A stretch of 64,000 bases of DNA from Acinetobacter populi (lineage in GTDB: Bacteria > Pseudomonadota > Gammaproteobacteria > Pseudomonadales > Moraxellaceae): contig NZ_NEXX01000008.1 of NCBI RefSeq assembly GCF_002174125.1, positions 1 to 64,000 on the forward strand, written 5' to 3'. Below, piece after piece: positions 17,985 to 26,028 of this stretch. The stretch's first letter is position 1. Each line of letters begins with the position of its first letter. Made by a program: the position numbers and the translations under genes. The notes below the pieces were generated by a model that was not told the origin of the DNA, searched no databases, and saw only the letters and a list, made by a program, of their open reading frames with translations.

Positions 17985-18023
17985 GATCGCAGGCTTATAT
18001 ACTTAAAAAATAAGCCTGCGATC
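17985..18023. terminator. Long inverted repeat after the acyl-CoA synthetase
   Basis: GATCGCAGGCTTAT (17985-17998) and ATAAGCCTGCGATC (18010-18023) form a perfect 14-bp stem with an 11-base loop. It lies between convergent genes. No T tract follows on either side, so it could act with rho or as a transcript end-protector. Confidence 0.5.
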
Positions 18024-18125
18024 TTGCAGTAAAACTATGCTGTTACTTGTTTTTGAGCGACATAACACCAAGTGAAGCCAGCCATTTTATTAAGCTCAAT
18101 TTGATATATTGGGAATATGGCAACC

Positions 18126-18659
18126 TTATTCCGAAATCAGTGCCACTTGCTGTACATAATTCACAATATTCTGGCGTAATTTTGCCAGCTCTTCTTCATC
18201 TATCTGTTTCTGCGTATCTCGTTGATAACGCAGGACATGCTGTCTTAAAGTGTGCCGATCTGCTGCTTGATAAAGTTTACAGAATTCATTAATTGCCGGA
18301 TCACCTTGTTCAATCACACGGTCTACCCAACGTAACAATTGTGCCTGTTTCTTCGCACCCTGTTTTGGCACCAGAAAACTTAACAGCATGGTTTCATCTT
18401 CTGTACGCAGCAATTTACCAATACGCTGAAACTGACGACGGCGTGCTTCAAAAGAACTGATACTTTCCAGTTCTAAAAACGCATCGATCAAACGTTCATC
18501 AACAGGTAATTTCTGAATCTGTTTTTTGGGTAATGCTGCCAGCTGTTCAGCCAGTGCAGCCATACGCTGAACATGACGCTTTTGTTCAGACTTACTGGCA
18601 CGACCATCTTGTACATCTTCAAAATCTTGTTCACTATAAGGACGGGGACGACGAGCCAT
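18126..18659 (-). CDS. darP: Ribosome biogenesis factor DarP (YjgA)
   Basis: The 177-residue charged protein matches YjgA/DarP, which assists late 50S assembly around the peptidyl-transferase centre. Typical features are the start MARRPRPYSEQDFEDVQDGR, the LPVDERLIDAFLE segment (about 51-63) and the RRRQFQRIGKLLR segment (about 77-89). No signal peptide or membrane segment is present. It begins 3 bp after the ptsO stop, so it appears to be the last gene of the rapZ-ptsO-darP group. The linkage with ptsO is a local arrangement; in E. coli yjgA lies near pmbA. Confidence 0.88.
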   Translation of the reverse strand: MARRPRPYSEQDFEDVQDGRASKSEQKRHVQRMAALAEQLAALPKKQIQKLPVDERLIDAFLELESISSFEARRRQFQRIGKLLRTEDETMLLSFLVPKQGAKKQAQLLRWVDRVIEQGDPAINEFCKLYQAADRHTLRQHVLRYQRDTQKQIDEEELAKLRQNIVNYVQQVALISE

Positions 18660-18662
18660 TAT

Positions 18663-18932
18663 TTATTCAGCCTCATAAAAACGTGCGGCAAATAATGCCA
18701 GAATCTCGTCACAAGCTTTTTGCTCATCCGGACCTTCTATAATTAAGCGCAAAGTTGTACCTTTACCTGCACCTAGCATGAGTAAAGACATAATATTTTT
18801 TGCATCAATCAATTCTTTACCTTTACCCAGTTGAATATTTGAACGGTATCTACTGGTCACTTCGATGAGTTTTCCCGAAGCTCTCGCATGCAATCCCAAT
18901 TTATTAATAACATCTACAGTAGTGTCAATCAT
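18663..18932 (-). CDS. ptsO: HPr-family phosphocarrier NPr
   Basis: The 89-residue protein starts [20 protein letters not shown], with the phospho-accepting H15 in GLHARAS. A conserved serine site appears in [12 protein letters not shown]. It is the NPr of the nitrogen phosphotransferase system, which relays phosphate from PtsP to PtsN and acts in regulation rather than sugar import. The ATG at 18932 overlaps the rapZ stop (ATGA), so I reject a longer in-frame start at 18974. ptsN and rpoN, which neighbour rapZ and ptsO in Pseudomonas, are not in the window. Confidence 0.9.
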   Translation of the reverse strand: MIDTTVDVINKLGLHARASGKLIEVTSRYRSNIQLGKGKELIDAKNIMSLLMLGAGKGTTLRLIIEGPDEQKACDEILALFAARFYEAE

Positions 18933-19780
18933 GACCAGTGTTTCATTTCCCGATGTAAAACTTGTACCGACCATTTTGCCTTAAGGTCTTCTGCAAGTCT
19001 ATCGACAAAATAGACTGAGCGATGCTGACCACCAGTACAACCCAATGAAATCGTTACAAAATGGCGATGCCCCTGACTAAAAACCGGCAACCATTTATCC
19101 ACAAATTGATAAATGTCCGCGTACATATCATTCACCATGGCATCGGCAGCCAAAAATTCCTTAATCTGCGGATCCAGACCAGTATAACGACGTAATTCAT
19201 TAATCCAGTGTGGATTGACCAGATGTCTTAGGTCAAACACATAATCAGCATCAAGCGGAATACCATGTTTAAAGCCAAAAGACTGTAAAATCACGATGAG
19301 GTTATCACCCTGTCCTAATTTGACTGAGAGCGTGTGTTTTAACTCATGTACGGTTTTGCTGCTGGTATCAATAGTCAAGGTTGCACGGCGATAAACTGGA
19401 TAAAGTAGCTGCTCCTCAACCCGAATACATTCGGTTAAAGATTCATACTTATTGGCAAGCGGATGTGGACGACGAGAAGATGCATAACGTGAAACCAGTA
19501 CTTCCTCACGAGCAGTGAGATAAACCACTTCAACTGCACCATGCCGTTCCAGTTCATTTAATACATCATCAATCGAGACCTGATCAATATTCAGGCTTCG
19601 AATATCAACACCAAGTGCTAGCAGCTCCATGGCGTTGTCATTACTCAGTTTTGCAACGATTTCCGGTACCAGTACCAGTGGCAGGTTATCAATGATATAA
19701 AAACCCAAATCCTCAAGCACCTGTAAAGCCGAGGTTTTCCCCGAGCCAGAACGTCCTGCAACGACGAGAATTTTTTTCAT
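18929..19780 (-). CDS. rapZ: RNase adapter protein RapZ
   Basis: The 283-residue protein has an N-terminal P-loop domain with Walker A GRSGSGKT at residues 9-16 and GFYIIDNLP following, and a C-terminal domain containing [18 protein letters not shown], the conserved site that binds small RNA and glucosamine-6-phosphate in E. coli. There RapZ presents GlmZ to RNase E; whether Acinetobacter has an equivalent RNA target is not shown here. It starts 30 bp after panC and overlaps ptsO by 4 bp. Confidence 0.95.
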   Translation of the reverse strand: MKKILVVAGRSGSGKTSALQVLEDLGFYIIDNLPLVLVPEIVAKLSNDNAMELLALGVDIRSLNIDQVSIDDVLNELERHGAVEVVYLTAREEVLVSRYASSRRPHPLANKYESLTECIRVEEQLLYPVYRRATLTIDTSSKTVHELKHTLSVKLGQGDNLIVILQSFGFKHGIPLDADYVFDLRHLVNPHWINELRRYTGLDPQIKEFLAADAMVNDMYADIYQFVDKWLPVFSQGHRHFVTISLGCTGGQHRSVYFVDRLAEDLKAKWSVQVLHREMKHWS

Positions 19781-19810
19781 TTTGCTACCAAACCGATGGT
19801 CAACGCTGTT

Positions 19811-20656
19811 TTAGTCAGAAAATTTTACCAGTAAATTGTCGATTAATCGTGTAGAACCTAATTTTGCTGCAATAAATAATACAATATCTTGATCAAACTG
19901 TGTCACAGGCAATAAATCCGGTGTATATGCCTTGACATAATCCACCACAAAACCTGCATTAACCAATGTTAAATCAATCTGAGCCAAGACCTGTTGCAAA
20001 TCTGTATGTTGCTGTAATTGCTGCTGTGCAGTGGTTAATGCCTGATAAATCACGGGTGCAGTCTGACGTTGTTCGGCCGTCAAATATGCATTACGTGAAC
20101 TCAGTGCCAAACCGTCTTCTGCACGGGTAATCGGTACACCAACAATATCAATAGAGAAGTTTAAATCACGGGTCATGGCACGAATAATTGCCAGTTGTTG
20201 CCAGTCTTTTTGTCCAAAGAATGCAGTATTGGGTTGCACAATATTAAATAATTTGGTAACTACAGTCGCAACACCATCAAAATGTCCGGGACGAGATTGA
20301 CCACATAAAATATCAGTGATCCCGTGTACACTCACAGTGGTTTTTCGCTCATGATCACCATACATTTGTTGTATGGTTGGCGCAAATAATACATCACAAC
20401 CGACATCTGCCAATAAATGGCTATCTGCTTCTAGTGTACGCGGATAATTGTCAAAATCTTCATTTGGACCAAACTGGATTGGATTAACAAAAATACTCAC
20501 CACCACCAGATCGCATAGTTTCTTAGCTTCCCGCACCAGATTCAAATGTCCCTGATGCAAATTCCCCATGGTCGCCACAAAACCAATTGTTTTACGAGCT
20601 ATACGTGCAGGCGCCAAAGCAGCATTTAAACCTTGTATTGTCGTTTCAGTCTTCAT
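19811..20656 (-). CDS. panC: Pantothenate synthetase
   Basis: The 281-residue enzyme joins pantoate and beta-alanine with ATP to make pantothenate. The nucleotidyltransferase HxGH motif appears as HQGH (residues 34-37) after FVATMGNL, the [10 protein letters not shown] loop follows near 150, and ALSSRNAYL near 185. The length is normal. Its ATG lies 2 bp after the panB stop, so the two are translationally coupled in pcnB-folK-panB-panC. Confidence 0.97.
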   Translation of the reverse strand: MKTETTIQGLNAALAPARIARKTIGFVATMGNLHQGHLNLVREAKKLCDLVVVSIFVNPIQFGPNEDFDNYPRTLEADSHLLADVGCDVLFAPTIQQMYGDHERKTTVSVHGITDILCGQSRPGHFDGVATVVTKLFNIVQPNTAFFGQKDWQQLAIIRAMTRDLNFSIDIVGVPITRAEDGLALSSRNAYLTAEQRQTAPVIYQALTTAQQQLQQHTDLQQVLAQIDLTLVNAGFVVDYVKAYTPDLLPVTQFDQDIVLFIAAKLGSTRLIDNLLVKFSD

Positions 20657-20658
20657 TG

Positions 20659-21465
20659 TTATAGCTCAACTTGAAATGTATGTTCTTGGGCAGGAAATGT
20701 CTGATCCAATACCGCAGCATGATATGCCTTGATCGCATCTACAATAGCATGTTCCCCTGACTGTTCCTGCATGAAATTACGCACAAAACGCGCGACTTTA
20801 CCAAAGGTCAATCCTAACATATCTTGTATGACAAGCACTTGACCATCGGTATCAACACCTGCCCCGATACCGATTACCGGCACACCGAATCTTTCCGTGA
20901 CTTCCTTGGCAAGCGCAGCAGGCACACATTCCAGTAAGAGTAAAGCTGCACCAGCTTCAACCACGGCCTGACAATCGGCCAGTAACTGATCTGCAGCATG
21001 CCGGGTTCTGGCTTGTAACTTATAACCGCCAAACACATGAACCGACTGTGGCGTCAACCCCAAATGTACACATACAGGGACACCATTACGGGTCAATGCC
21101 TGTACTGTATCGACCAACCACGCACCACCTTCGATTTTCACCACATGCGCACCAGCCTGCATTACCTGTCTGGAATGCTGCAAGGCATCATCCAATGTGG
21201 CATAACTCATAAAGGGTAAATCAGTCATGATCAAGGCATAGGAATTACTACGCGCCACAGCTCGGGTATGGTAAACCATATCTTCGACACTGACAGGTAA
21301 AGTCGAATCGTGTCCCTGAATGGTCATTCCTAAAGAATCGCCAACCAGAATTGTATCAATTTCAGCCTGTTGTAATGCTTTGGCAAAACTTGCATCGTAA
21401 CAAGTCAGACAAGAAAATTTGCGTCCTTCGCTTTTAAATTTTCTTAGATCTGTAAGACTAATCAT
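20659..21465 (-). CDS. panB: 3-methyl-2-oxobutanoate hydroxymethyltransferase
   Basis: The 268-residue TIM-barrel enzyme transfers a hydroxymethyl group from methylene-tetrahydrofolate to ketoisovalerate, the first step to pantothenate. Conserved stretches are [11 protein letters not shown] (about 19-29), [11 protein letters not shown] (about 37-47), VKIEGG near 113 and [14 protein letters not shown] near 197. folK, just upstream, supplies the folate branch, so the neighbours share substrates. Confidence 0.97.
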   Translation of the reverse strand: MISLTDLRKFKSEGRKFSCLTCYDASFAKALQQAEIDTILVGDSLGMTIQGHDSTLPVSVEDMVYHTRAVARSNSYALIMTDLPFMSYATLDDALQHSRQVMQAGAHVVKIEGGAWLVDTVQALTRNGVPVCVHLGLTPQSVHVFGGYKLQARTRHAADQLLADCQAVVEAGAALLLLECVPAALAKEVTERFGVPVIGIGAGVDTDGQVLVIQDMLGLTFGKVARFVRNFMQEQSGEHAIVDAIKAYHAAVLDQTFPAQEHTFQVEL

Positions 21466-21528
21466 GCAGCCTTCCTCTAAAATATGCCAGAAATGGCGAT
21501 TTTGATTACGCAGTTTAAATACATTGTT

Positions 21529-22029
21529 TTAGATAGGGTCATACCAGTCTGATGCTGCAATCGCTTGTGCGCTGGCATGTTTGATGCAATCCAGTTGCTT
21601 TAACACAATACCATTGACTTGCAAATCTGCCACCAGATCCAGTAAGGGTAAAATCACAAAATCCCGCTGCATCAATCCTGCATGGGGTACAGTCAAACGT
21701 GGATGTTGAATATTTTGCGCATCATAAAGTAGCAAATCAAGATCTAAAGTACGCTCTCCCCAATGACGTAAGCGTACACGTCCCGAATCATGTTCAATGC
21801 GTTGTAGTTCATCAAGTAATGACAAGGGTTCTAGCTGGGTTTGCAAAGAAACCACAGCATTTAGATAATCAGGCTGATCCTGTGGCCCCATAGGGGGACT
21901 TGCATATAAGCGTGAAACCTTAACTGTCCCTAGTTTTTGCAATTGCCGAATCGCTTCCTGTAAAATTTTTCGACTGTCGCCCAGATTACTGCCCATACCA
22001 ATGTAGCAGGTATGCATCATCTCAGTCAT
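21529..22029 (-). CDS. folK: 2-amino-4-hydroxy-6-hydroxymethyldihydropteridine pyrophosphokinase
   Basis: The 166-residue enzyme (HPPK) transfers pyrophosphate from ATP to the pterin precursor of folate. The N-terminal YIGMGSNLGDSRKIL (about 9-23) and the signature GERTLDLDLLLYD (about 92-104), with the magnesium-binding aspartates, are intact. Its ATG overlaps the pcnB stop as ATGA, so both are read from one transcript. An internal ATG at the fourth codon is an alternative start. Confidence 0.95.
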   Translation of the reverse strand: MTEMMHTCYIGMGSNLGDSRKILQEAIRQLQKLGTVKVSRLYASPPMGPQDQPDYLNAVVSLQTQLEPLSLLDELQRIEHDSGRVRLRHWGERTLDLDLLLYDAQNIQHPRLTVPHAGLMQRDFVILPLLDLVADLQVNGIVLKQLDCIKHASAQAIAASDWYDPI

Positions 22030-23486
22030 TGCGTCGGCCCAAAAACCACATGAGACAAGTCACGTTGTACACGTCGACGCTTTAGAATCGGATGATCTGA
22101 AGTCACGCCAGAAGTCTGCTCCACAGCGTTAGCGACAGTTTTTTGCTGATTTGACTTTTGCGCCCGAGCTTCATTTTTCTGCTTGGCACGTCGTGCTGCA
22201 CGCGTATTGACCTGAGTTTCCAAAACCAGTGGCACAAATGCTTCATTTTGCTCATCGGGTACTTTACGGCGATTTTTTTGTTGTTGACGTCGATAGTCAG
22301 CAATGGCTTTTTCTTTCTGATCGTTACCTAATTCCTGAAAACTTTCCCACCATTGCCCCATGCCTTGAGTGCTTTGATCACCAGATTGCTCACGCAATAA
22401 CAAAAAGTCAAAACCTGCCCGAAAACGGGCATGATTGGCAAGCTGAACAATATGTTGCGGTTTTGGTGAGATCAGGCGAATCTGCATCTCCCACACTTCA
22501 CGGATAAAAGTTTCGGCAAAACGCGGAATAATGGTACAGGTAGCCTGACGTTTTAATACATCAATCCCTGCCTGTGCCCGTGCTTCGGCTTCAATTACAC
22601 CTTTACTGCGATAAAATTCGATACGTTCCAGATAAGGCTGCCATAACAGCACTGCATAAAAGAATGCAGAATTAATGCTTTTACCCTGTGCAATACGTTG
22701 ATCGGTATTTTGTGCTGCGCGTTGAATCAGAGGAGTAATTTCAGGTTTCACATCGGCAAGTACCTGCTTCCAGATATTAAACTGGATAAGCATCGGCAAT
22801 AATTTTTCCAGTTTACCCATGGAAAACATTTTTTGCGATTCATCATAGAGCCGATGTGGTGACACTTCGCGCAACTGTGCCGCACACTCTACATTCCAGA
22901 TATCCAGAATCGCCTGATCAATATTAAAGTTGAGCTTTGCCGCAAATCTCAAGGTACGCAGCATACGTACCGGATCTTCATCAAAACGTTGCTTGGCATC
23001 ACCGAGTAAGCGTAATTTTTTACTTTTTATATCTTTATAAGCATCACAAAAATCCAGCACCACACCTTTGCGGGGCTGATAATATAATGTGTTGATACTG
23101 AAATCGCGGCGGGCAAAATCCTGTTCGATGGTGCCCCAATTGTTATCGCGCAACACCATACCTGTAACACTGGTTACAGCTTTTTTCGGTGGCGCACGAA
23201 AGGTGGCAACTTCAATCATTTCCCGGCCAGAATGTACATGTGCCAACTCAAAACGGCGTCCGATAATACGGCAACGTCGTCCAAATACCTGTTTAATCTG
23301 TGCAGGTGTTGCATTGGTCACTGCATCAAAATCTTTAGGATTTTCACCTAAAATCAAATCACGGACACCGCCGCCAACGATATATGCATCATATCCTGCT
23401 TTGGTCAGGCTATCGATAATGTCTAATATTGAAGGTGGAAGTAAGGATATGGACAATCCACATTTTGAGGCACGCAAGGTTTGCAA
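22026..23486 (-). CDS. pcnB: Poly(A) polymerase I (non-AUG start)
   Basis: This 486-residue enzyme adds 3' poly(A) tails that mark RNA for decay. The head has GGGVRD (38-43) and DFD (52-54) with the RRCRIIGRRFELAHV block, and the tail is rich in R, K and Q. No ATG exists in frame between the upstream stop TAG and the conserved domain; the best start is TTG at 23486, with GGAG 9 bases before it. Further TTG codons at 23477 and 23456 are possible. E. coli pcnB also starts at a non-AUG codon (AUU), which limits the toxic enzyme. It is first in the pcnB-folK-panB-panC block. Confidence 0.93.
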   Translation of the reverse strand: MQTLRASKCGLSISLLPPSILDIIDSLTKAGYDAYIVGGGVRDLILGENPKDFDAVTNATPAQIKQVFGRRCRIIGRRFELAHVHSGREMIEVATFRAPPKKAVTSVTGMVLRDNNWGTIEQDFARRDFSINTLYYQPRKGVVLDFCDAYKDIKSKKLRLLGDAKQRFDEDPVRMLRTLRFAAKLNFNIDQAILDIWNVECAAQLREVSPHRLYDESQKMFSMGKLEKLLPMLIQFNIWKQVLADVKPEITPLIQRAAQNTDQRIAQGKSINSAFFYAVLLWQPYLERIEFYRSKGVIEAEARAQAGIDVLKRQATCTIIPRFAETFIREVWEMQIRLISPKPQHIVQLANHARFRAGFDFLLLREQSGDQSTQGMGQWWESFQELGNDQKEKAIADYRRQQQKNRRKVPDEQNEAFVPLVLETQVNTRAARRAKQKNEARAQKSNQQKTVANAVEQTSGVTSDHPILKRRRVQRDLSHVVFGPTQ

Positions 23487-23587
23487 AGAAGCTGGCTCCA
23501 GGTTGGAATTTAGCTAAGAAAGAATGGCTTAATCATAGCTCTATCTGTGCTAAAGGGCAATTTGTTTATGCAATTTGACCATTCACA

Positions 23588-24046
23588 CTAGTCGCTTAAT
23601 TGAATTCTGTCACGATTTTTCTCCAGTGTTTTCGGGCCAATTCCTTTTACATTTAAGACCTCATCCACTTTTTTAAATGCACCATGCTGGTTGCGATAAT
23701 CAATAATTGCCTGGGCTTTTTTGCGTCCAATGCCTTCTAGTTTGGCAACGATTTCATCGCTTGAGGCAGTATTAATATTTAATTTTAGCTGTGTCCCCAA
23801 CTGCTGTACTGTCACCGTTTTATCACTGCGTAAAGGCTGAACAGGTTGTACCTGAACCACCCTTGGCTGCAAGATAGCGACTGATCCCGCCTGTTTTAGC
23901 CGGTCATCATGCTGTTGCTGACGGGCTTTCCATGCCTCGAAATCACTATAACGACTATTATTATCTGCAAAACCATTTGCGCCATACCCCAAACCAAGCA
24001 ATATACAGAGCAAATAATTAAGGATTCTGCCTATGTTTTTCATCAT
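23588..24046 (-). CDS. comEA: ComEA-family helix-hairpin-helix protein
   Basis: The 152-residue protein has an N-terminal signal peptide (hydrophobic LNYLLCILLGLGYGANGFA, about 8-26), a variable Q-rich linker, and a C-terminal ComEA domain with two helix-hairpin-helix units: LNINTASSDEIVAKLEGIG and DEVLNVKGIGPKTLEK. Proteins of this kind bind incoming DNA in the periplasm during natural transformation, common in Acinetobacter. Its start overlaps the 3' end of mazG by 29 bp, so it is probably co-transcribed. No other competence gene lies nearby. Confidence 0.85.
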   Translation of the reverse strand: MMKNIGRILNYLLCILLGLGYGANGFADNNSRYSDFEAWKARQQQHDDRLKQAGSVAILQPRVVQVQPVQPLRSDKTVTVQQLGTQLKLNINTASSDEIVAKLEGIGRKKAQAIIDYRNQHGAFKKVDEVLNVKGIGPKTLEKNRDRIQLSD

Positions 24047-24800
24047 TTTTAGCCTGATCCCACAAACGATCTAATTGCACCAGCTTACATTGTTCCGGTG
24101 TAAGCCCCTGTTCTGCCAGTTTTTGTTCAATATAGGCAAAGCGTGTTCTAAATTTAGAAATGGTTGCCAATAAAGCCGAATCACAATCCTGATTGAGTTT
24201 ACGTCCCACATTAATCAAAGAAAATAGGCAATCACCCAATTCCTCATGCATATTTTCCCGGTCATTGTTTTGAATCGCCTGCTGCAATTCCTGTAATTCT
24301 TCCTGTAATTTCTGCCAGGCACCATCGACATGATCCCAGTCAAAATTTAAGCTTGCTGCATAGTCCTGTAATTTTTGTGCTTGCGTAATACTTGCCCCAA
24401 GCTTAATTTTATCCAGCTTACTGTTAAATTTTTCACCTCTGGCTGCTTTTTCCTGTTGTTTGATGTTTTGCCAAATGCGATTGACCTCCTGTTCGGTCAA
24501 TGCGGAAAAATTTTCATCAAATACATGCGGATGGCGACGAATCAGTTTTTCTTTTAAAACCTCCACCACATCGTGAAAGTTAAATGCGTCCTGTTCGGCA
24601 TACATCTGCGATTGAAAAACCACTTGTAATAACAAGTCTCCTAATTCTTCCTTGATATGTTGCACATCCCCTTCCCGGATTGCATCTTCGACTTCATAGG
24701 CTTCTTCTATGGCATATCTGGTCAAACTTTGCGGGGTTTGTGCCCGATCCCACGGACACTCTGCCCGCAATTTTTGCATAATTTGTAATAACTGCTGCAT
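24018..24800 (-). CDS. mazG: Nucleoside triphosphate pyrophosphohydrolase MazG
   Basis: The 260-residue protein has two tandem MazG domains. The first shows ECPWDRAQTPQSLTRYAIEE (about 14-33) and EELGDLLLQVVFQ; the second EELGDCLFSLINVGRKL near 186. MazG hydrolyses all NTPs and dNTPs to monophosphates and lowers (p)ppGpp in E. coli. relA lies close by, separated here by an SDR gene and a repeat element; in Pseudomonas relA and mazG are adjacent, so the insertion is secondary (inference). Confidence 0.95.
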   Translation of the reverse strand: MQQLLQIMQKLRAECPWDRAQTPQSLTRYAIEEAYEVEDAIREGDVQHIKEELGDLLLQVVFQSQMYAEQDAFNFHDVVEVLKEKLIRRHPHVFDENFSALTEQEVNRIWQNIKQQEKAARGEKFNSKLDKIKLGASITQAQKLQDYAASLNFDWDHVDGAWQKLQEELQELQQAIQNNDRENMHEELGDCLFSLINVGRKLNQDCDSALLATISKFRTRFAYIEQKLAEQGLTPEQCKLVQLDRLWDQAKNDEKHRQNP

Positions 24801-24874
24801 TTACATTCAACCTTTGACCATGATATAGGGTTATGCTAGGTCGATTTACATAAAAAGATCAAGTGAGATCACAC

Positions 24875-25645
24875 ATGACAAAACGGATTTTTATATCAGG
24901 TGCAGCACAAGGCATTGGTGCCGCAATTGCCCGCTTATTTTATCAAAAAGGTTATCGCGTAGGCATTTACGACATTCATCAGACAAAGGCGCATACACTT
25001 GCCAATGAACTGGGCGAAAATGCCAAAGCAGGCCATCTTGATGTCAGCGATTATCAACAATGGCAAACTGTATTACAGGACTTTGTAAATTGGGCAGGTG
25101 GTCTGGACATTCTGGTGAATAATGCCGGAATCTTATATTCAGGTGATTTTGAAGCAACCGACATTGACCATCATCATCGTACCATTGATGTCAATGTGAA
25201 AGGTGTACTCAATGGTTGCCACGCTGCCTTGCCCTACTTAAAACAGCAAGCGCATGCACGCATTATCAATCTTTCATCCGCCTCGGCCATTTATGGCCAA
25301 CCTGATCTGGTGTCATATTCCAGTAGTAAATTTGCTGTCAGGGGGATTACGGAAGGGTTGGATATTGAATGGGCAAAATATGGTATTCGAGTTCTCGATG
25401 TCATGCCATTATTTGTGAATACGGATATGGTGAGCAATATGGATGCCGGAACAATTAAAAATATGGGCGTCCATCTACAGGCAGGTGATGTGGCTCAAGC
25501 CGTATGGCAAACTGCAACCAGTCAATGGCCATTGTTGGCAACGCATCATCCAGTCGGTTTCTCCACCCGACTAATGTTTCATTTAAGTCAGTTCAGCCCG
25601 CAATGTGTCAATCGTTGGGCAAATATATTTTTAAGCCGTAAATAA
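24875..25645 (+). CDS. Short-chain dehydrogenase/reductase
   Basis: The 256-residue Rossmann enzyme uses NAD(P)H; substrate unknown. The TGxxxGxG site appears as GAAQGIG (residues 9-15), NNAG near 86, and the catalytic Ser/Tyr/Lys lies in LSSASAIYGQ and YSSSKFAVRG near 150. The TG of the first motif is SG here. I chose the ATG at 24875; an in-frame GTG at 24863 would add four residues. It is divergent from mazG and stands alone. It may have entered between relA and mazG together with the repeat element next to it. Confidence 0.88.
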   Translation: MTKRIFISGAAQGIGAAIARLFYQKGYRVGIYDIHQTKAHTLANELGENAKAGHLDVSDYQQWQTVLQDFVNWAGGLDILVNNAGILYSGDFEATDIDHHHRTIDVNVKGVLNGCHAALPYLKQQAHARIINLSSASAIYGQPDLVSYSSSKFAVRGITEGLDIEWAKYGIRVLDVMPLFVNTDMVSNMDAGTIKNMGVHLQAGDVAQAVWQTATSQWPLLATHHPVGFSTRLMFHLSQFSPQCVNRWANIFLSRK

Positions 25646-25677
25646 ATTAATTAGAAAAACTGTAAAGATAAAAACCA

Positions 25678-26004
25678 GATCACCCACGAATATATCATCA
25701 GTTCGGTATAAAAGTATTGTTTTGTATAAATGAAATTAATTTCAATGAAAGAATCACGACGGAGTCTTACAAGATTAGGCATATTTTAGGATTAACCTTC
25801 GGTTCGACCTACTTTTCTTTCGGGAAAAGTAGGCAAAACCATTTGTCCGCTGCAAACTCGGTCAAATACCGCTAAAGAACAAATTAATTGAAAAACATTA
25901 TCTTACAAATAATTTGCTCACCTCGAACAAGCAGCGGACGTGGCTACGAAATCGACTACCTCTACTCATCTTATCCCGAACTCACGTTAATATAGTGGGT
26001 GATC
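25678..26004. repeat. Inverted-repeat-bounded repeat element (MITE-like)
   Basis: The block begins GATCACCCAC (25678-25687) and ends with its inverse GTGGGTGATC (25995-26004). Further in, both ends share AGTTCGG at equal distance, separated by a variable 12-bp middle. Inside are CCTACTTTTC/GAAAAGTAGG (25808-25817 and 25824-25833, loop of 6) and GTCCGCTGC/GCAGCGGAC (25845-25853 and 25931-25939). No usable gene is present. I recall similar ACCTACTTTTC-hairpin blocks in other Acinetobacter and Psychrobacter intergenic regions, which I cannot confirm here. Confidence 0.6.
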
Positions 26005-26028
26005 ATCAATATGAAGCGTGATTAGGAT

